This document shows positions 14,171-22,543 of a stretch of 64,000 nt of DNA, piece after piece (within the stretch, counting starts at the first letter, position 1; the number at the start of each line of letters is the position of its first letter). This DNA is from Pelomonas sp. CA6. GTDB lineage: Bacteria > Pseudomonadota > Gammaproteobacteria > Burkholderiales > Burkholderiaceae_C. Both the position numbers and the translations under genes were made by a program. Where the stretch lies: the NCBI RefSeq assembly GCF_022549225.1, contig NZ_JAKZFD010000002.1, positions 62,001-126,000 of the forward strand. Reading direction: 5' to 3'. The notes under the pieces were generated by a model, which did not search any database, was not told the DNA's origin, and was given only the letters and a program-made list of their open reading frames with translations.

Positions 14171-15328
14171 ATGAACCACGAAACGATTCGCGCGCTGTGC
14201 CCCACCCACGCCAGCGCCGGCTATGACTGGGCCGATTGCTGCGAGGTCTTCCCGCGCCTGCGCGCGCTGGAGACCACGCCGCAAAGTCCGCGCCACCACG
14301 CCGAAGGCAATGTCGGCATCCATACGCGCATGGTGCTGGACGCGCTGCTGGCCTCGGAGCACTTCCAATCGGCCCGCGGCGAGCGCCGCGAACGGCTGTT
14401 CCTGGCCGCGCTGCTGCATGACCTGTGCAAGCCCGAAACCACGGTCATCGATCCGGTGACGGGCGACATCGGCCAGCCCGGCCATTCGCGCCGTGGCGCG
14501 GTGGACGTTCGCGGGCTGCTGTGGCGCGCGGGCCTGCCCTTCGCGCTGCGCGAGGCCGTGTGCCGCCTCATCGCCGTGCACCAGGTGCCCTTCTTCGCCT
14601 TCGACTCGCGGCGCGGCGAGTCGCCGGAGTTCATCGCCCGGCGGCTCTCCTGGAGCCTGGACCTGCCCGACCTCATCTGCGTGGCGCGCGCCGACATGCA
14701 GGGCCGCCTCTGCGCCGACCAGCAGGCGCGCCTGGACGACATCGCGCTGTTCGAGCAGTTGGCGCGCGAAGACGGCTGCTGGGACGGCCCGCGCGCGGCG
14801 GCCTCGGCGCACACGCGCCTGATGTATGCGCGAGGCGCCTCGGTGCATCTGGACACGCCGCTGTTCCAGCGGCCCGGGTCGCAGGTCACGGTGCTGTGCG
14901 GGCTGCCGGCCTGCGGCAAGGACAGCTGGGTGGCGCGCCATGCACGGGGCCTTGAGGTCGTGTCCTTCGACGACGCGAAGGCGGAACTCGGGCTGAAGCA
15001 TGGCGAGAACGACGGCCTGGCGGCGCATCGCGCGATCGACAAGGCCAAGGCGCTGCTGCGCCGCCACGCGCCCTTTGTCTGGAACGCCACCCACCTCAGC
15101 GAACAGATGCGCGGCAAGACCCTGGACCTGCTGTTCGCCTACGACGCCCAGGTGCGCCTGGTCTACCTGGAAGTGCCCTGCCCCACGCTTTTCAAGCGCA
15201 ATGCCGACCGCGACACGACGCTCAAGCAAAAAGACCTGGAGCGCATGCTGCACCGCTGGGAAGTGCCGCTGCCCTGGGAAGCCCATGAGCTGCGGTACGA
15301 CGTGACGCCGGCGGGCCACGGCCCCTGA
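14171..15328 (+). CDS. HD-Pnk: HD phosphoesterase-polynucleotide kinase fusion
   Basis: 385 residues in two modules. The N-terminal HD domain has H51, AALLHDLCKP (H83, D84), GHSRRGA (H105) and VHQVP (H137), the metal ligands of an HD phosphohydrolase. The C-terminal P-loop kinase (about 235-375) has Walker A GLPACGKDSW (244-253), SFDDAK with the catalytic Asp region, and a lid with arginines (FKRNADRDTT). Runella HD-Pnk, with this architecture, removes 2',3'-cyclic phosphate and phosphorylates 5'-OH ends. Together with the ligase upstream this forms a complete end-healing and sealing pathway. Confidence 0.85.
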   Translation: MNHETIRALCPTHASAGYDWADCCEVFPRLRALETTPQSPRHHAEGNVGIHTRMVLDALLASEHFQSARGERRERLFLAALLHDLCKPETTVIDPVTGDIGQPGHSRRGAVDVRGLLWRAGLPFALREAVCRLIAVHQVPFFAFDSRRGESPEFIARRLSWSLDLPDLICVARADMQGRLCADQQARLDDIALFEQLAREDGCWDGPRAAASAHTRLMYARGASVHLDTPLFQRPGSQVTVLCGLPACGKDSWVARHARGLEVVSFDDAKAELGLKHGENDGLAAHRAIDKAKALLRRHAPFVWNATHLSEQMRGKTLDLLFAYDAQVRLVYLEVPCPTLFKRNADRDTTLKQKDLERMLHRWEVPLPWEAHELRYDVTPAGHGP

Positions 15329-15341
15329 TCGCGGCCGGGCC

Positions 15342-16892
15342 TCAGCGCAGCCGTTCGACGTAGCTCCGGTCCTGCGGCGCCTCGTGGTGTGCGGTCACGC
15401 GGTGGTTCTCCAGCACATCGAAGCTGAGCCGCTTGTGTTCGTCGGTCTTGCGCAGCGCGCGGGCGACCTGGTTCTTGGCGGTCTCGATCAGCGTGGTGAC
15501 GGTCTTCTCGTCCTGGATCTGGGTCGAGTCGTAGTTGCCACTGCCGGGGTCCAGCATCAGGGTGCGCGTGCGCAGGTAGTCGGCACGGAGCTTCTCGCTG
15601 CGGGTCTCGGTGATGGCGTCGCCACCGCCCGCGCTGTTGGGCTTGCTGCTGGTGTGCTGGCTGGCCGTGTATTCGGCGTGCCCCTGCTCCTTCAGGCCGC
15701 CATAGCGGTTCTTCTTGCTGGTAGCGCCGGAGAAGCTGGCCTCGAAGTCGGCCAGTCCGCTGCGCAGCGAGTCGACCTCGGCCTTCAGCGGCGACGACGG
15801 CGCCGGCCTGGCGGCGTCCGGGGCCTCGACGCCGGGCTTCGCCGCGTCGGCGGGAGGCGCCTGCAACTGCTTGAACCCGTCCTTGAAGCGGGCCACCAGC
15901 TGCGCGTCCGCATGGCCGCGTTCGGCGGCGGCGTCGATCTGCTGGAGCATTTTGTCGACCGCGGAGCGCCGTTGCGCCGCGCTGCCCTGGCCCAGCGGCG
16001 AGGCAGCGTCGACGCGGATCGACATCTCGCCGTTCGCGCTCTTCATCGACAGGTTCTTCGTTTCCGGGCCCAGCTGCAGCGAGAAGGACCCCAAGGCACC
16101 CGGCGCCGCGTTGGGCCCCAGGCCTCGGGGGTCCTCGACCTTGAGGTCCAGGCTGGTGAACACCTGCTTGTCCACGCTCATCAGCTGAGCCAGGTCGAGC
16201 TGCGGCGCGCCCTGCCCCAGGCCTTCGAGCGCCCGGTCCAGGCCCTCGGACAGATGGGCCAGCGCGGCCTTCTCGGCACTGTCCAGCGGACCGGAACTCT
16301 TGAGCTGCACCTGCAGGCCACGGGTGCCGCCCAGGCTGCCGTCGTTGACGGCGATGCTGAGTTCCAGGGTCTGGCCGGAGCGCGTCTGGACCTTGAGTTC
16401 CACCGTGGCGGCCTGGGTCGCGACGCCGCTGAGCGCCTGCTGGCGCAGCGCCTCGGGGTCGGCGGCGGCCTCGGTGGCGGCGGCGCCGGCCGCGTCCGCC
16501 ACGGGCTCGACATAGTCGGCCAGCGTCTGTTTGTACGAGGTCGGCGAATCCGCCAGCTGGGCGAGCAAGGCGCCGCCCAGGCCGCGCCAACGCTCGGCCA
16601 GCGGGACCGCGCCGGTGTTCGCGCTGTTGCGCGCCATCAGGCTGCTGATGTCGTCGCGCGCGGAGCTGGCCCAGGCGCGCTGCGGCTGGAAGGCGGCGGC
16701 CGACGGCTTGGCGTAGACCACATCGTTGGCGGCGCCGCTGCCCAGCGTGACGCGGGTCGGCGCGCGCGCGGGATCGGCCTGGGCCGGGGCCTCGGCCTCG
16801 CGGCCGGGCGCCTTGTAGGGGCGGTTCAACGCGGCGCGGCTGGCGGCGATGCGATCGAGCAAGCCGGAGCCCGTCGACGAAATGGCGGTCAT
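15342..16892 (-). CDS. Conserved-looking protein of unknown function, 516 residues
   Basis: Starts at the ATG at 16892, preceded by GGGAGG. It has no signal peptide and no membrane helix. The N-terminal 90 residues are Ala/Pro-rich and probably disordered. A beta-rich region follows at about 150-205 (VELKVQTRSGQTLELSIAVND, GLQVQLKSSG), and another segment at about 230-300 repeats the pattern (SLDLKVEDP, SFSLQLGPETKNLSMKSANGEMSIRVD). The C-terminal 120 residues are highly charged with helical character. The layout recalls filament or hook-length-type proteins, but no family is recognised. It is convergent with HD-Pnk, 13 bp apart. Confidence 0.65.
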   Translation of the reverse strand: MTAISSTGSGLLDRIAASRAALNRPYKAPGREAEAPAQADPARAPTRVTLGSGAANDVVYAKPSAAAFQPQRAWASSARDDISSLMARNSANTGAVPLAERWRGLGGALLAQLADSPTSYKQTLADYVEPVADAAGAAATEAAADPEALRQQALSGVATQAATVELKVQTRSGQTLELSIAVNDGSLGGTRGLQVQLKSSGPLDSAEKAALAHLSEGLDRALEGLGQGAPQLDLAQLMSVDKQVFTSLDLKVEDPRGLGPNAAPGALGSFSLQLGPETKNLSMKSANGEMSIRVDAASPLGQGSAAQRRSAVDKMLQQIDAAAERGHADAQLVARFKDGFKQLQAPPADAAKPGVEAPDAARPAPSSPLKAEVDSLRSGLADFEASFSGATSKKNRYGGLKEQGHAEYTASQHTSSKPNSAGGGDAITETRSEKLRADYLRTRTLMLDPGSGNYDSTQIQDEKTVTTLIETAKNQVARALRKTDEHKRLSFDVLENHRVTAHHEAPQDRSYVERLR

Positions 16893-17048
16893 GGTGCGCC
16901 CTCCCTGGCGGCGAGGCCCGGCGCGGCTCTGGCGGCCTGGCGCGCGGACCCTGGTTTCTCTCCGTGCTATCGGCGCGGGGCGCTCAGGCTGTAGGGAGAG
17001 GCCCGGCCGGGTGGGCGATGGGCGACCCAAGGAGCGCCATCCACCCGA

Positions 17049-17294
17049 TCACGGTTCGCACAGCCGCTTCTCGTCGTTCCAGCGGCCTCCGCCATCCAGG
17101 CAGGCGTCCGCCCGAACGAACCGGACCACCGACACGCAGGTCGATGCCAGCGCGAGGACCAAGCCGGCCGCCAGTAGAAAGGCGCCGATTCGCTTCAGCC
17201 GCCGAGGACTCAAGGCCGACAGGCCCTGACCGTCGTCGGCCGGTGCGCCCAAGCATCGCGGACGCGGTGCCTCCCCGCGTTCGCGGCGCGGCAA
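17049..17294 (-). CDS. Small membrane protein of unknown function
   Basis: Up to 81 residues. A single membrane segment (KRIGAFLLAAGLVLALASTCVSVVRFV) is followed by the tail ADACLDGGGRWNDEKRLCE, whose two cysteines and CLDxGGRW motif recur in small proteobacterial membrane proteins of unknown role. The start is uncertain: the first 28 residues are Arg/Pro-rich, and a TTG at about 17212 just before SPRRLKR is an alternative. Confidence 0.55.
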   Translation of the reverse strand: MPRRERGEAPRPRCLGAPADDGQGLSALSPRRLKRIGAFLLAAGLVLALASTCVSVVRFVRADACLDGGGRWNDEKRLCEP

Positions 17295-17310
17295 AGGCGG
17301 GCGCCGGCCC

Positions 17311-17832
17311 TCAATGCGTCACCTCGAACTTGTATCGGAGCGGGAAGTCCATACGACACGGTCGACCCGAGCAAACTGCCGGTTTGAATTTGGTGAGAAA
17401 CATCACCGACGCGGCGAACTGCGTCATTTCCGCGCTGGGCGATCCCAGCGCATCGACGGACGCGACATCGCCGTGGGCGTCGACTTTGGCAATCAGAAAG
17501 AGCTCCCCGTTCACGAGAAGCTTGGCCTGGGCCTTCCGCATCGCGTCCAAGATGGGCTTGAGCCCGGCCTCCGGAAATGGCGGCTCGTCTCCTTCACGAA
17601 TACCTTCCCACCAATCGTGCAGCTTGGCTCGATCGTCGGCGCTCAGCTGCGCATAGCTTCTGTTGATGGGAATCGAGAAGGGCAACACCGAATCGCGGCG
17701 CAGCAGCGTGCCGGTGCGGGGTTCGTCCTCCTTGATGCCATGCTGAGCCCTGGGCTCCTCGGCCAGCGCATGGGCGTGAAGCAGGATGCCGAGAAGCACG
17801 GCGGCCGCAGGGCGGATGAGCGTGTTTTTCAT
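17311..17832 (-). CDS. Exported protein with TonB-C-like end
   Basis: 173 residues from the ATG at 17832. The N-terminus IRPAAAVLLGILLHAHALA is a signal peptide. The last 60 residues (LFLIAKVDAHGDVASVDALGSP, FLTKFKPAVCSGRPCRMDFPLRYKFEV) resemble the C-terminal domain of TonB-like proteins, including the two closely spaced cysteines. It is too short to be a complete TonB and lacks an N-terminal anchor, so it is probably a periplasmic protein using that fold. It lies 16 bp upstream of the small membrane-protein gene on the same strand. Confidence 0.65.
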   Translation of the reverse strand: MKNTLIRPAAAVLLGILLHAHALAEEPRAQHGIKEDEPRTGTLLRRDSVLPFSIPINRSYAQLSADDRAKLHDWWEGIREGDEPPFPEAGLKPILDAMRKAQAKLLVNGELFLIAKVDAHGDVASVDALGSPSAEMTQFAASVMFLTKFKPAVCSGRPCRMDFPLRYKFEVTH

Positions 17833-18517
17833 GGGGCCCGGTTTGAAGCGAAGTCGCAGACACGGGGCTCGCTCGACGCACAGCGCATCAAGCGGCACAC
17901 CACAAGGTACTGCCCAAGGTCGGATCACGACGACATGGCACCGGCATCGGTTGGAACGACGCCATCCTCACCCCGCCGAGCCCATAGATCCGGGACCAAG
18001 AATAGCCAAGCTTCCATCGTTCGCGTAGCTGTGGTTCTCACCAGTCCGTTCGGTCATGTGGGCATCGTGGCCATGGCGTTTGCGCCCAGACAATCCGCGA
18101 GGTGGCCCCACGGGCAGTACCGTTTCCGTATGCCGGCAAAGAACGACGACTTGGCCTGTTGACTGCGCTCGCCGGGGTTCCGGCCGAATGCCCGGCGAGG
18201 TGTCCATGTCGGATCAGACTCGGAATCCACCGTCGCGGCGAAAGCCGGTCCACGCGCGCCGCGTTGGCACCCCACAACGCAGCCGCTTGCGCACTTGCAT
18301 CGGCATCCGCATGATTCGCACCCTATTGCTGAAGGCGCCCACGACAGCGCCCGCATGACGGAGATCCCCTTATGTCCTCCCTGTTCATTTCGAAGATCGA
18401 CTGAACACGGTTCCCATGCCCCGGCTGAACCGTGTCTGTTCCCAGATACGGCCTCAGATCGCGCGGCAAGCAAGGCCCGCAGCCCTCGAGCCGGGGCTTT
18501 GCATTTCGGAAACCGCA
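17833..18517. other. 685-bp gap without a recognised gene
   Basis: Both strands carry frames of 60-157 codons, but none has a convincing start site, family motif or codon bias. This is the upstream region of both the exported-protein gene (minus strand) and the small-protein/AAA-protease pair (plus strand). I see no clear sigma-70 promoter, hairpin or repeat in it. It could hold a decayed gene or an unrecognised small RNA. Confidence 0.4.
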
Positions 18518-18760
18518 ATGAGTGCACAACTCCGTTCCCGCGCCCTCCAGGAGGGGCGGGTCAAGGCCCTGCGCCGCATGAAGCAACCCATGGCTCTGGT
18601 GCTCGAAACGAGCGCCGGCACGCGTGACCCGGTGGCACGCGCGCTCGGCCAGCGTGGCTTGCGCGGCGCAGGCCAACATATCCAAAGCCGCGGCGCACAG
18701 CGCCGCGCCGACCGCGTGGCGCTGCAGGCGCTGCTGCGACGAGAGGAATGGGATGAGTGA
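18518..18760 (+). CDS. Small basic protein, partner of the AAA-protease
   Basis: 80 residues, starting at the ATG at 18518. It is rich in Arg, Ala and Gln (RALQEGRVKALRRMKQPMALVLE, RGAQRRADRVALQALLRREEWDE) and probably alpha-helical. There is no signal peptide, membrane segment or known motif. Its last 8 bp overlap the start of the AAA-protease gene, so the two are almost certainly co-translated. It could be a substrate adaptor, an antitoxin-like regulator or a subunit of the protease. Confidence 0.6.
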   Translation: MSAQLRSRALQEGRVKALRRMKQPMALVLETSAGTRDPVARALGQRGLRGAGQHIQSRGAQRRADRVALQALLRREEWDE

Positions 18761-20648
18761 TCCCCAGGAACTGCGCACGCAACTGGCGCAGAGAAACCAG
18801 CAGTTGCAAGCGATCGCGGCCCAGCTCAAGACCGAGCTGTTCGGCATCGACGCCATCATTGACCGCGTCATCGATTCGGTGCGTGCCTGGTATGTGCTGC
18901 CCGAGCTTGTCTCGCGGCCCGTCATCGTCTGCCTGTGGGGCCTGACCGGCACCGGCAAGACCCAGTTGGTGCGCCGTCTGGCGCAACTGCTGGGCTTTTA
19001 CGATCGATTCGTTGAAGTGCAGATGGACGGCTTCTCCAACGGCGCGAGCTGGCGCGGCGCGCAGAGCATCTCGGGCATGCTGGCCAAGTCCTGCGTGCGC
19101 GAGGGCGAGCCGGGCATTCTCGCGCTCGACGAGTTCCAGCGTTTCCGCACCATCGACAACAAGCGCAGCGAGCTGCGCGTGGAGCGCTACCAGGATGTCT
19201 GGGCCTTGCTCTCCGATGGCCGATTGCCGCCCTCTCTTTCGCTGTTGGGCGACATCGAATCGTCCATTGCCGAGGCAGCTTTCGACGCCGAACGCGCCGA
19301 GGACAGCGAAGCCCAACTGCGCTTCAAGCTGCGCAGTTGGGAAGCGAAGGAACTGCAGCGCAATCTCAAGCTCGACGCACCGCTGATGGAGATCATGGCC
19401 TGGACGCCCGAGCAGCTCCAGGAGCGCCTGCGCGCCTTCCGCGAGAGCGGCGAGCAGCGCTGGGAGACCGATTACAGCCGGTTGCTGGTCTTCGTCTGCG
19501 GCAATCTGGACGAGATGTACGAGGACCTGGCCACCAGCGTGGACGACTGCGACAGCGACGCGGACATCTTCCATGCGCTCACCGGCAAGCTGAACGTCAT
19601 CGACGTCAAGCAGGCGCTCAACCGACGCTTCAAGCCCGAGCAGGTGGCGCGGCTGGGCAATGAGCACGTGATCTACCCGTCCCTGTCGCGCCGTGCGTAC
19701 GAGCAGTTGATCGAGCAGGGCTGCGTCCGATATGCCCGCGAGACCCAAAGCCGCAGCGGCCTGCGCTTCGAGGTGGACGCCAGCGTGCGCGAGCAGATCT
19801 ATGCCAACGCCGTCTTCCCCGCCCAGGGCACCCGGCCGCTGTTTTCGTCGCTGCATGCCATCCTCGGTGCGGGGCTGTCCAAGGCGGCGTTGTGGGCGCT
19901 GGAGCGCGGCGCGGCGGCCGGCGATAGCGTGGGGCTCACCGCCGATGGCCGCAGCCTGATCGCGCATTGGCGTGGCCAGTCGCATGCCATCGCGGCCCCG
20001 TTCGAGATCAACCGGCTGCGCCAGCGCAACAACGCCGACTTCCGCGCCCTGCTGGCCGTGCACGAGGCCGGCCATGGCCTGGTCCATGCCCTGCTGTTCG
20101 GCCGCGCGCCGCAGGAGATCAAGATCCACGTGGCCAGCTTCGAGGGCGGCTACAACGCCTACACCTCGCGCAAGGTGTGGTCGCGCCGCAATCTGCTCGA
20201 CTCCATCTGCACCAGCCTGGCCGGCCGCGCCGCGGAGCTGCTCATCTTCGGACCCGAGCTGAGCTCCAGCGGTGCCGAGAGCGATCTGCGCAAGGCCACC
20301 GAGACCGCCGCCCGCATGCTGCGCCACCTGGGCCACGGCCCGCGCATCGGCCGCAGCGATGTGTCCAACGACAGCGAAGACAACCTCTGCACCGACGTGG
20401 AAGCCAGCAACGCGCCGATCGAGGCGCTGCTGCAGGCCGAGCATGCGCGTGCCACGCGGCTGATCGAAACCCATCGCACCGCCCTGCTGGCCCTGGTGGA
20501 CGAACTGATGGACCACGGGCAGATCGCGCCGGCCCGCTTCGCGGAACTGGTGGGACTGCCTTTGGAACGTCCGGAGGATGCCTTGGACCCGTACGCGCGC
20601 AAGCTGGCCGAGTTCCGCAGCGCTGGGCCGGAGCGGCTGCGGGCCTAG
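18753..20648 (+). CDS. Soluble AAA+ ATPase fused to an FtsH-like (M41) protease
   Basis: 631 residues. Residues about 25-310 form an AAA+ module with Walker A GLTGTGKT (63-70), Walker B GILALDEF (121-128), a sensor-1-like LVFVCGN (245-251) and an arginine-rich NRRFKPEQVARL (290-301). Residues about 420-620 form an M41-type peptidase: HEAGH (437-441), then SLAGRAAELLIFG and SSSGAESDLRKAT, the equivalent of the FtsH STGASNDL segment, giving H437, H441 and D511 as probable zinc ligands. FtsH normally has N-terminal membrane helices and the SRH region; none are seen here. About 100 residues between the modules are unassigned. The role is unknown. Confidence 0.8.
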   Translation: MSDPQELRTQLAQRNQQLQAIAAQLKTELFGIDAIIDRVIDSVRAWYVLPELVSRPVIVCLWGLTGTGKTQLVRRLAQLLGFYDRFVEVQMDGFSNGASWRGAQSISGMLAKSCVREGEPGILALDEFQRFRTIDNKRSELRVERYQDVWALLSDGRLPPSLSLLGDIESSIAEAAFDAERAEDSEAQLRFKLRSWEAKELQRNLKLDAPLMEIMAWTPEQLQERLRAFRESGEQRWETDYSRLLVFVCGNLDEMYEDLATSVDDCDSDADIFHALTGKLNVIDVKQALNRRFKPEQVARLGNEHVIYPSLSRRAYEQLIEQGCVRYARETQSRSGLRFEVDASVREQIYANAVFPAQGTRPLFSSLHAILGAGLSKAALWALERGAAAGDSVGLTADGRSLIAHWRGQSHAIAAPFEINRLRQRNNADFRALLAVHEAGHGLVHALLFGRAPQEIKIHVASFEGGYNAYTSRKVWSRRNLLDSICTSLAGRAAELLIFGPELSSSGAESDLRKATETAARMLRHLGHGPRIGRSDVSNDSEDNLCTDVEASNAPIEALLQAEHARATRLIETHRTALLALVDELMDHGQIAPARFAELVGLPLERPEDALDPYARKLAEFRSAGPERLRA

Positions 20649-21136
20649 GAGGGTGCCGCGCCGGCAAAGGGCGGGACGACGAAGGGCAGCGAATGGTTGG
20701 CCGGGCAGAAGAGGATCGCTTCACCCGCGCCCACGCGGGACAGGTCCAGGATGGATGAGGAACGCGTCATCGCGACGACCGGCGCGGCGCGCGACTTCAG
20801 GCGCCAGCGCAGCAGCGCCATCAGCGCCTCCTGCGAGGCGCGCGACAGGCCTTGCTCGATCATCTCGATGACCAGGGCCAACTCGCCGCCCTTCGCTTCG
20901 AGGGCCGACAGCAGCAGGCGCAGGGGCGCCAGTTCCGTCGCTCCCTCGTCGCGCAGCCAGTCCAGATGACCGGCCACCGCGGCGGTTTCGTCCTCGGTCA
21001 GCGCCAGGCCGCGCTCGAACGCGGTCGGGTCCTCCAGCCGCTGCAGGCCGACGAAGCGCCCGTGGGGCAGGGTCTGCGCGAGCAACTCGGCCAGCCGGGG
21101 CTTGCCGCTGCCCAGCGGTCTTACCCGATAAGTCAA
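20645..21136 (-). CDS. P-loop-like ATPase protein, possibly incomplete
   Basis: 163 residues from a TTG at 21136. The N-terminus RPLGSGKPRLAELL resembles a shortened Walker A (GSGK). Later segments are GELALVIEMIEQGLSRASQEALMALL and PVVAMTRSSSILDLSRVGAGEAILFCPANHS. The size is small for an AAA ATPase, so it may be a single-domain member or a decayed copy. It is convergent with the AAA-protease gene and their stop codons overlap by 4 bp. Confidence 0.5.
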   Translation of the reverse strand: MTYRVRPLGSGKPRLAELLAQTLPHGRFVGLQRLEDPTAFERGLALTEDETAAVAGHLDWLRDEGATELAPLRLLLSALEAKGGELALVIEMIEQGLSRASQEALMALLRWRLKSRAAPVVAMTRSSSILDLSRVGAGEAILFCPANHSLPFVVPPFAGAAPS

Positions 21137-21299
21137 GGGCGAGAGTTCCGCCGGAGTGAAGACTTCGCCGCCTCTGGGGCCAGGTCAAGCACACACCGGT
21201 GCGCACAGCGGCGGCGGTGCGGGCCCGGGCCGCCACCGGGCCGGCCAACGCCCTATCATCGCCGCGCGACGCAATGACAACGGCGGCCACCCCGCCTGG

Positions 21300-21857
21300 A
21301 TGCCCGCCATGAACACCCCCACCCACATGCCTGGCCTGCGAGCCGCCGCCTTGCTCGCCTGGCTGGTCTTCGTGGCGGCGGCCCTGGTGCTGCTGGCCGG
21401 CATGTATCACCGACCCGCCTGGGGAGCTCTGGGCGTGCTCCTGTCCGCCACGCTGACGGTGCGAGCAATCCGCAACGCCCAGCCGCGGGCACCCTTGATG
21501 CTGGCGGCCATGGTGCTGGTGCCGCTGACCACCGGCGTGCTGGTCAGCCTGACCCCCTCCCCCGGGGCCTGGCAGGTGCCGGCGATCGCCGCCGCAGTGG
21601 TCCTGTTGCTGGGCCTCGGCCTGCTGGCGCTGGCTCGGACCCGCCCGGCCATGGCCGGGCTCGTGTTGAGCTGGCAACTCTTGCTCGCGATCCCGGTCGA
21701 CATCGCGTTCGCTCCGGGCACCCAAGGCCCGCGTGTCCTGCCGCTGGTCATGGGCCTGCTGAAGGACGAGGACTTGGCAGCCGCCGAGCGGGCAGAATTC
21801 ATTGTCGGCGGGTGCGCCGTGTCAGGCCTGGAGCCCCGCTGGGTCCTCGCGCTGTGA
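21300..21857 (+). CDS. Integral membrane protein of unknown function
   Basis: 185 residues if started at 21300; the ATG at 21309 is an alternative. Five or six hydrophobic segments cover residues about 12-145 (LRAAALLAWLVFVAAALVLLAG, APLMLAAMVLVPLTTGVLV, VVLLLGLGLLALAR, LVLSWQLLLAIPVDIAF), followed by a 40-residue soluble tail. No family is recognised. The acetyltransferase gene starts 24 bp after its stop. Confidence 0.6.
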   Translation: MPAMNTPTHMPGLRAAALLAWLVFVAAALVLLAGMYHRPAWGALGVLLSATLTVRAIRNAQPRAPLMLAAMVLVPLTTGVLVSLTPSPGAWQVPAIAAAVVLLLGLGLLALARTRPAMAGLVLSWQLLLAIPVDIAFAPGTQGPRVLPLVMGLLKDEDLAAAERAEFIVGGCAVSGLEPRWVLAL

Positions 21858-21881
21858 TCGCCCGCCACGCCACCACGTTCC

Positions 21882-22373
21882 ATGCACCTTCTCCCAACCT
21901 CGATCATTCGCCCCGCCCGTGCCCAGGAATCCGCGGCACTGGGCGCCGTTGCCTATGCCGCCAAGGCCTTCTGGGGTTATTCGGCGGCGCAGCTGGAGGC
22001 CTGGCGTGAGGGGCTGACGCCCAGCCCCGCATCCATCGACGCGGGCTGGACCTTCGTGGCCGAGGTCGACGGCCGCATCGCCGGCTTCTACCAGGTCCAC
22101 GCGGACGCCCGGCCGCCCGAGCTGGAGCATCTGTGGGTCCACCCCCAGTTCATGCGCCGCGGCCTGGGCCGGGCACTGCTGCGGCATGCCATCGAGGCAC
22201 TGCGGCGCCATGGCGCCCACGAACTCGCCATCGACTCGGACCCCAACGCCGAGCCCTTCTACCGGGCCTGCGGCGCGGTCCGCGTTGCCGAGATCCCCGC
22301 GCCCACCGAGGCGGAGCCGCAGCGCATCCGGCCGCAGTTGCGGCTGGCCCTCACGCCGGCCAGCGCGGGCTGA
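21882..22373 (+). CDS. GNAT-family N-acetyltransferase
   Basis: 163 residues. It shows the GNAT core: IRPARAQESAAL at the start, then GFYQVHADARPPELEHLWVHPQFMRRGLGRALLRHAIEAL, whose RRGLGR is the acetyl-CoA pyrophosphate loop, and YRACGAVRV near the end. The substrate cannot be predicted. The gene follows the membrane-protein gene by 24 bp on the same strand and precedes a second, unrelated GNAT gene. Confidence 0.85.
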   Translation: MHLLPTSIIRPARAQESAALGAVAYAAKAFWGYSAAQLEAWREGLTPSPASIDAGWTFVAEVDGRIAGFYQVHADARPPELEHLWVHPQFMRRGLGRALLRHAIEALRRHGAHELAIDSDPNAEPFYRACGAVRVAEIPAPTEAEPQRIRPQLRLALTPASAG

Positions 22374-22543
22374 GCCGCGCGTCGGCCCCCGGGCGGACCC
22401 GCCACCCCGTCCAACGCGCCATTCACCGCGTCATCCGGCAGCCGGGCCGCGCGCCCGGTCCGCTCGTCCCGGCCGCCTGGCACCGGCGCCACCCGCCGCC
22501 CAGAATGGCCGGTTCGAACGCAAACCCCGGGAGGAGCCCCGCG

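Noticed and set aside
18054-18527. 157-codon minus-strand frame
   Set aside because: It is Arg/Cys-rich without a convincing start and lies in the promoter region of the AAA-protease pair; treated as non-coding.
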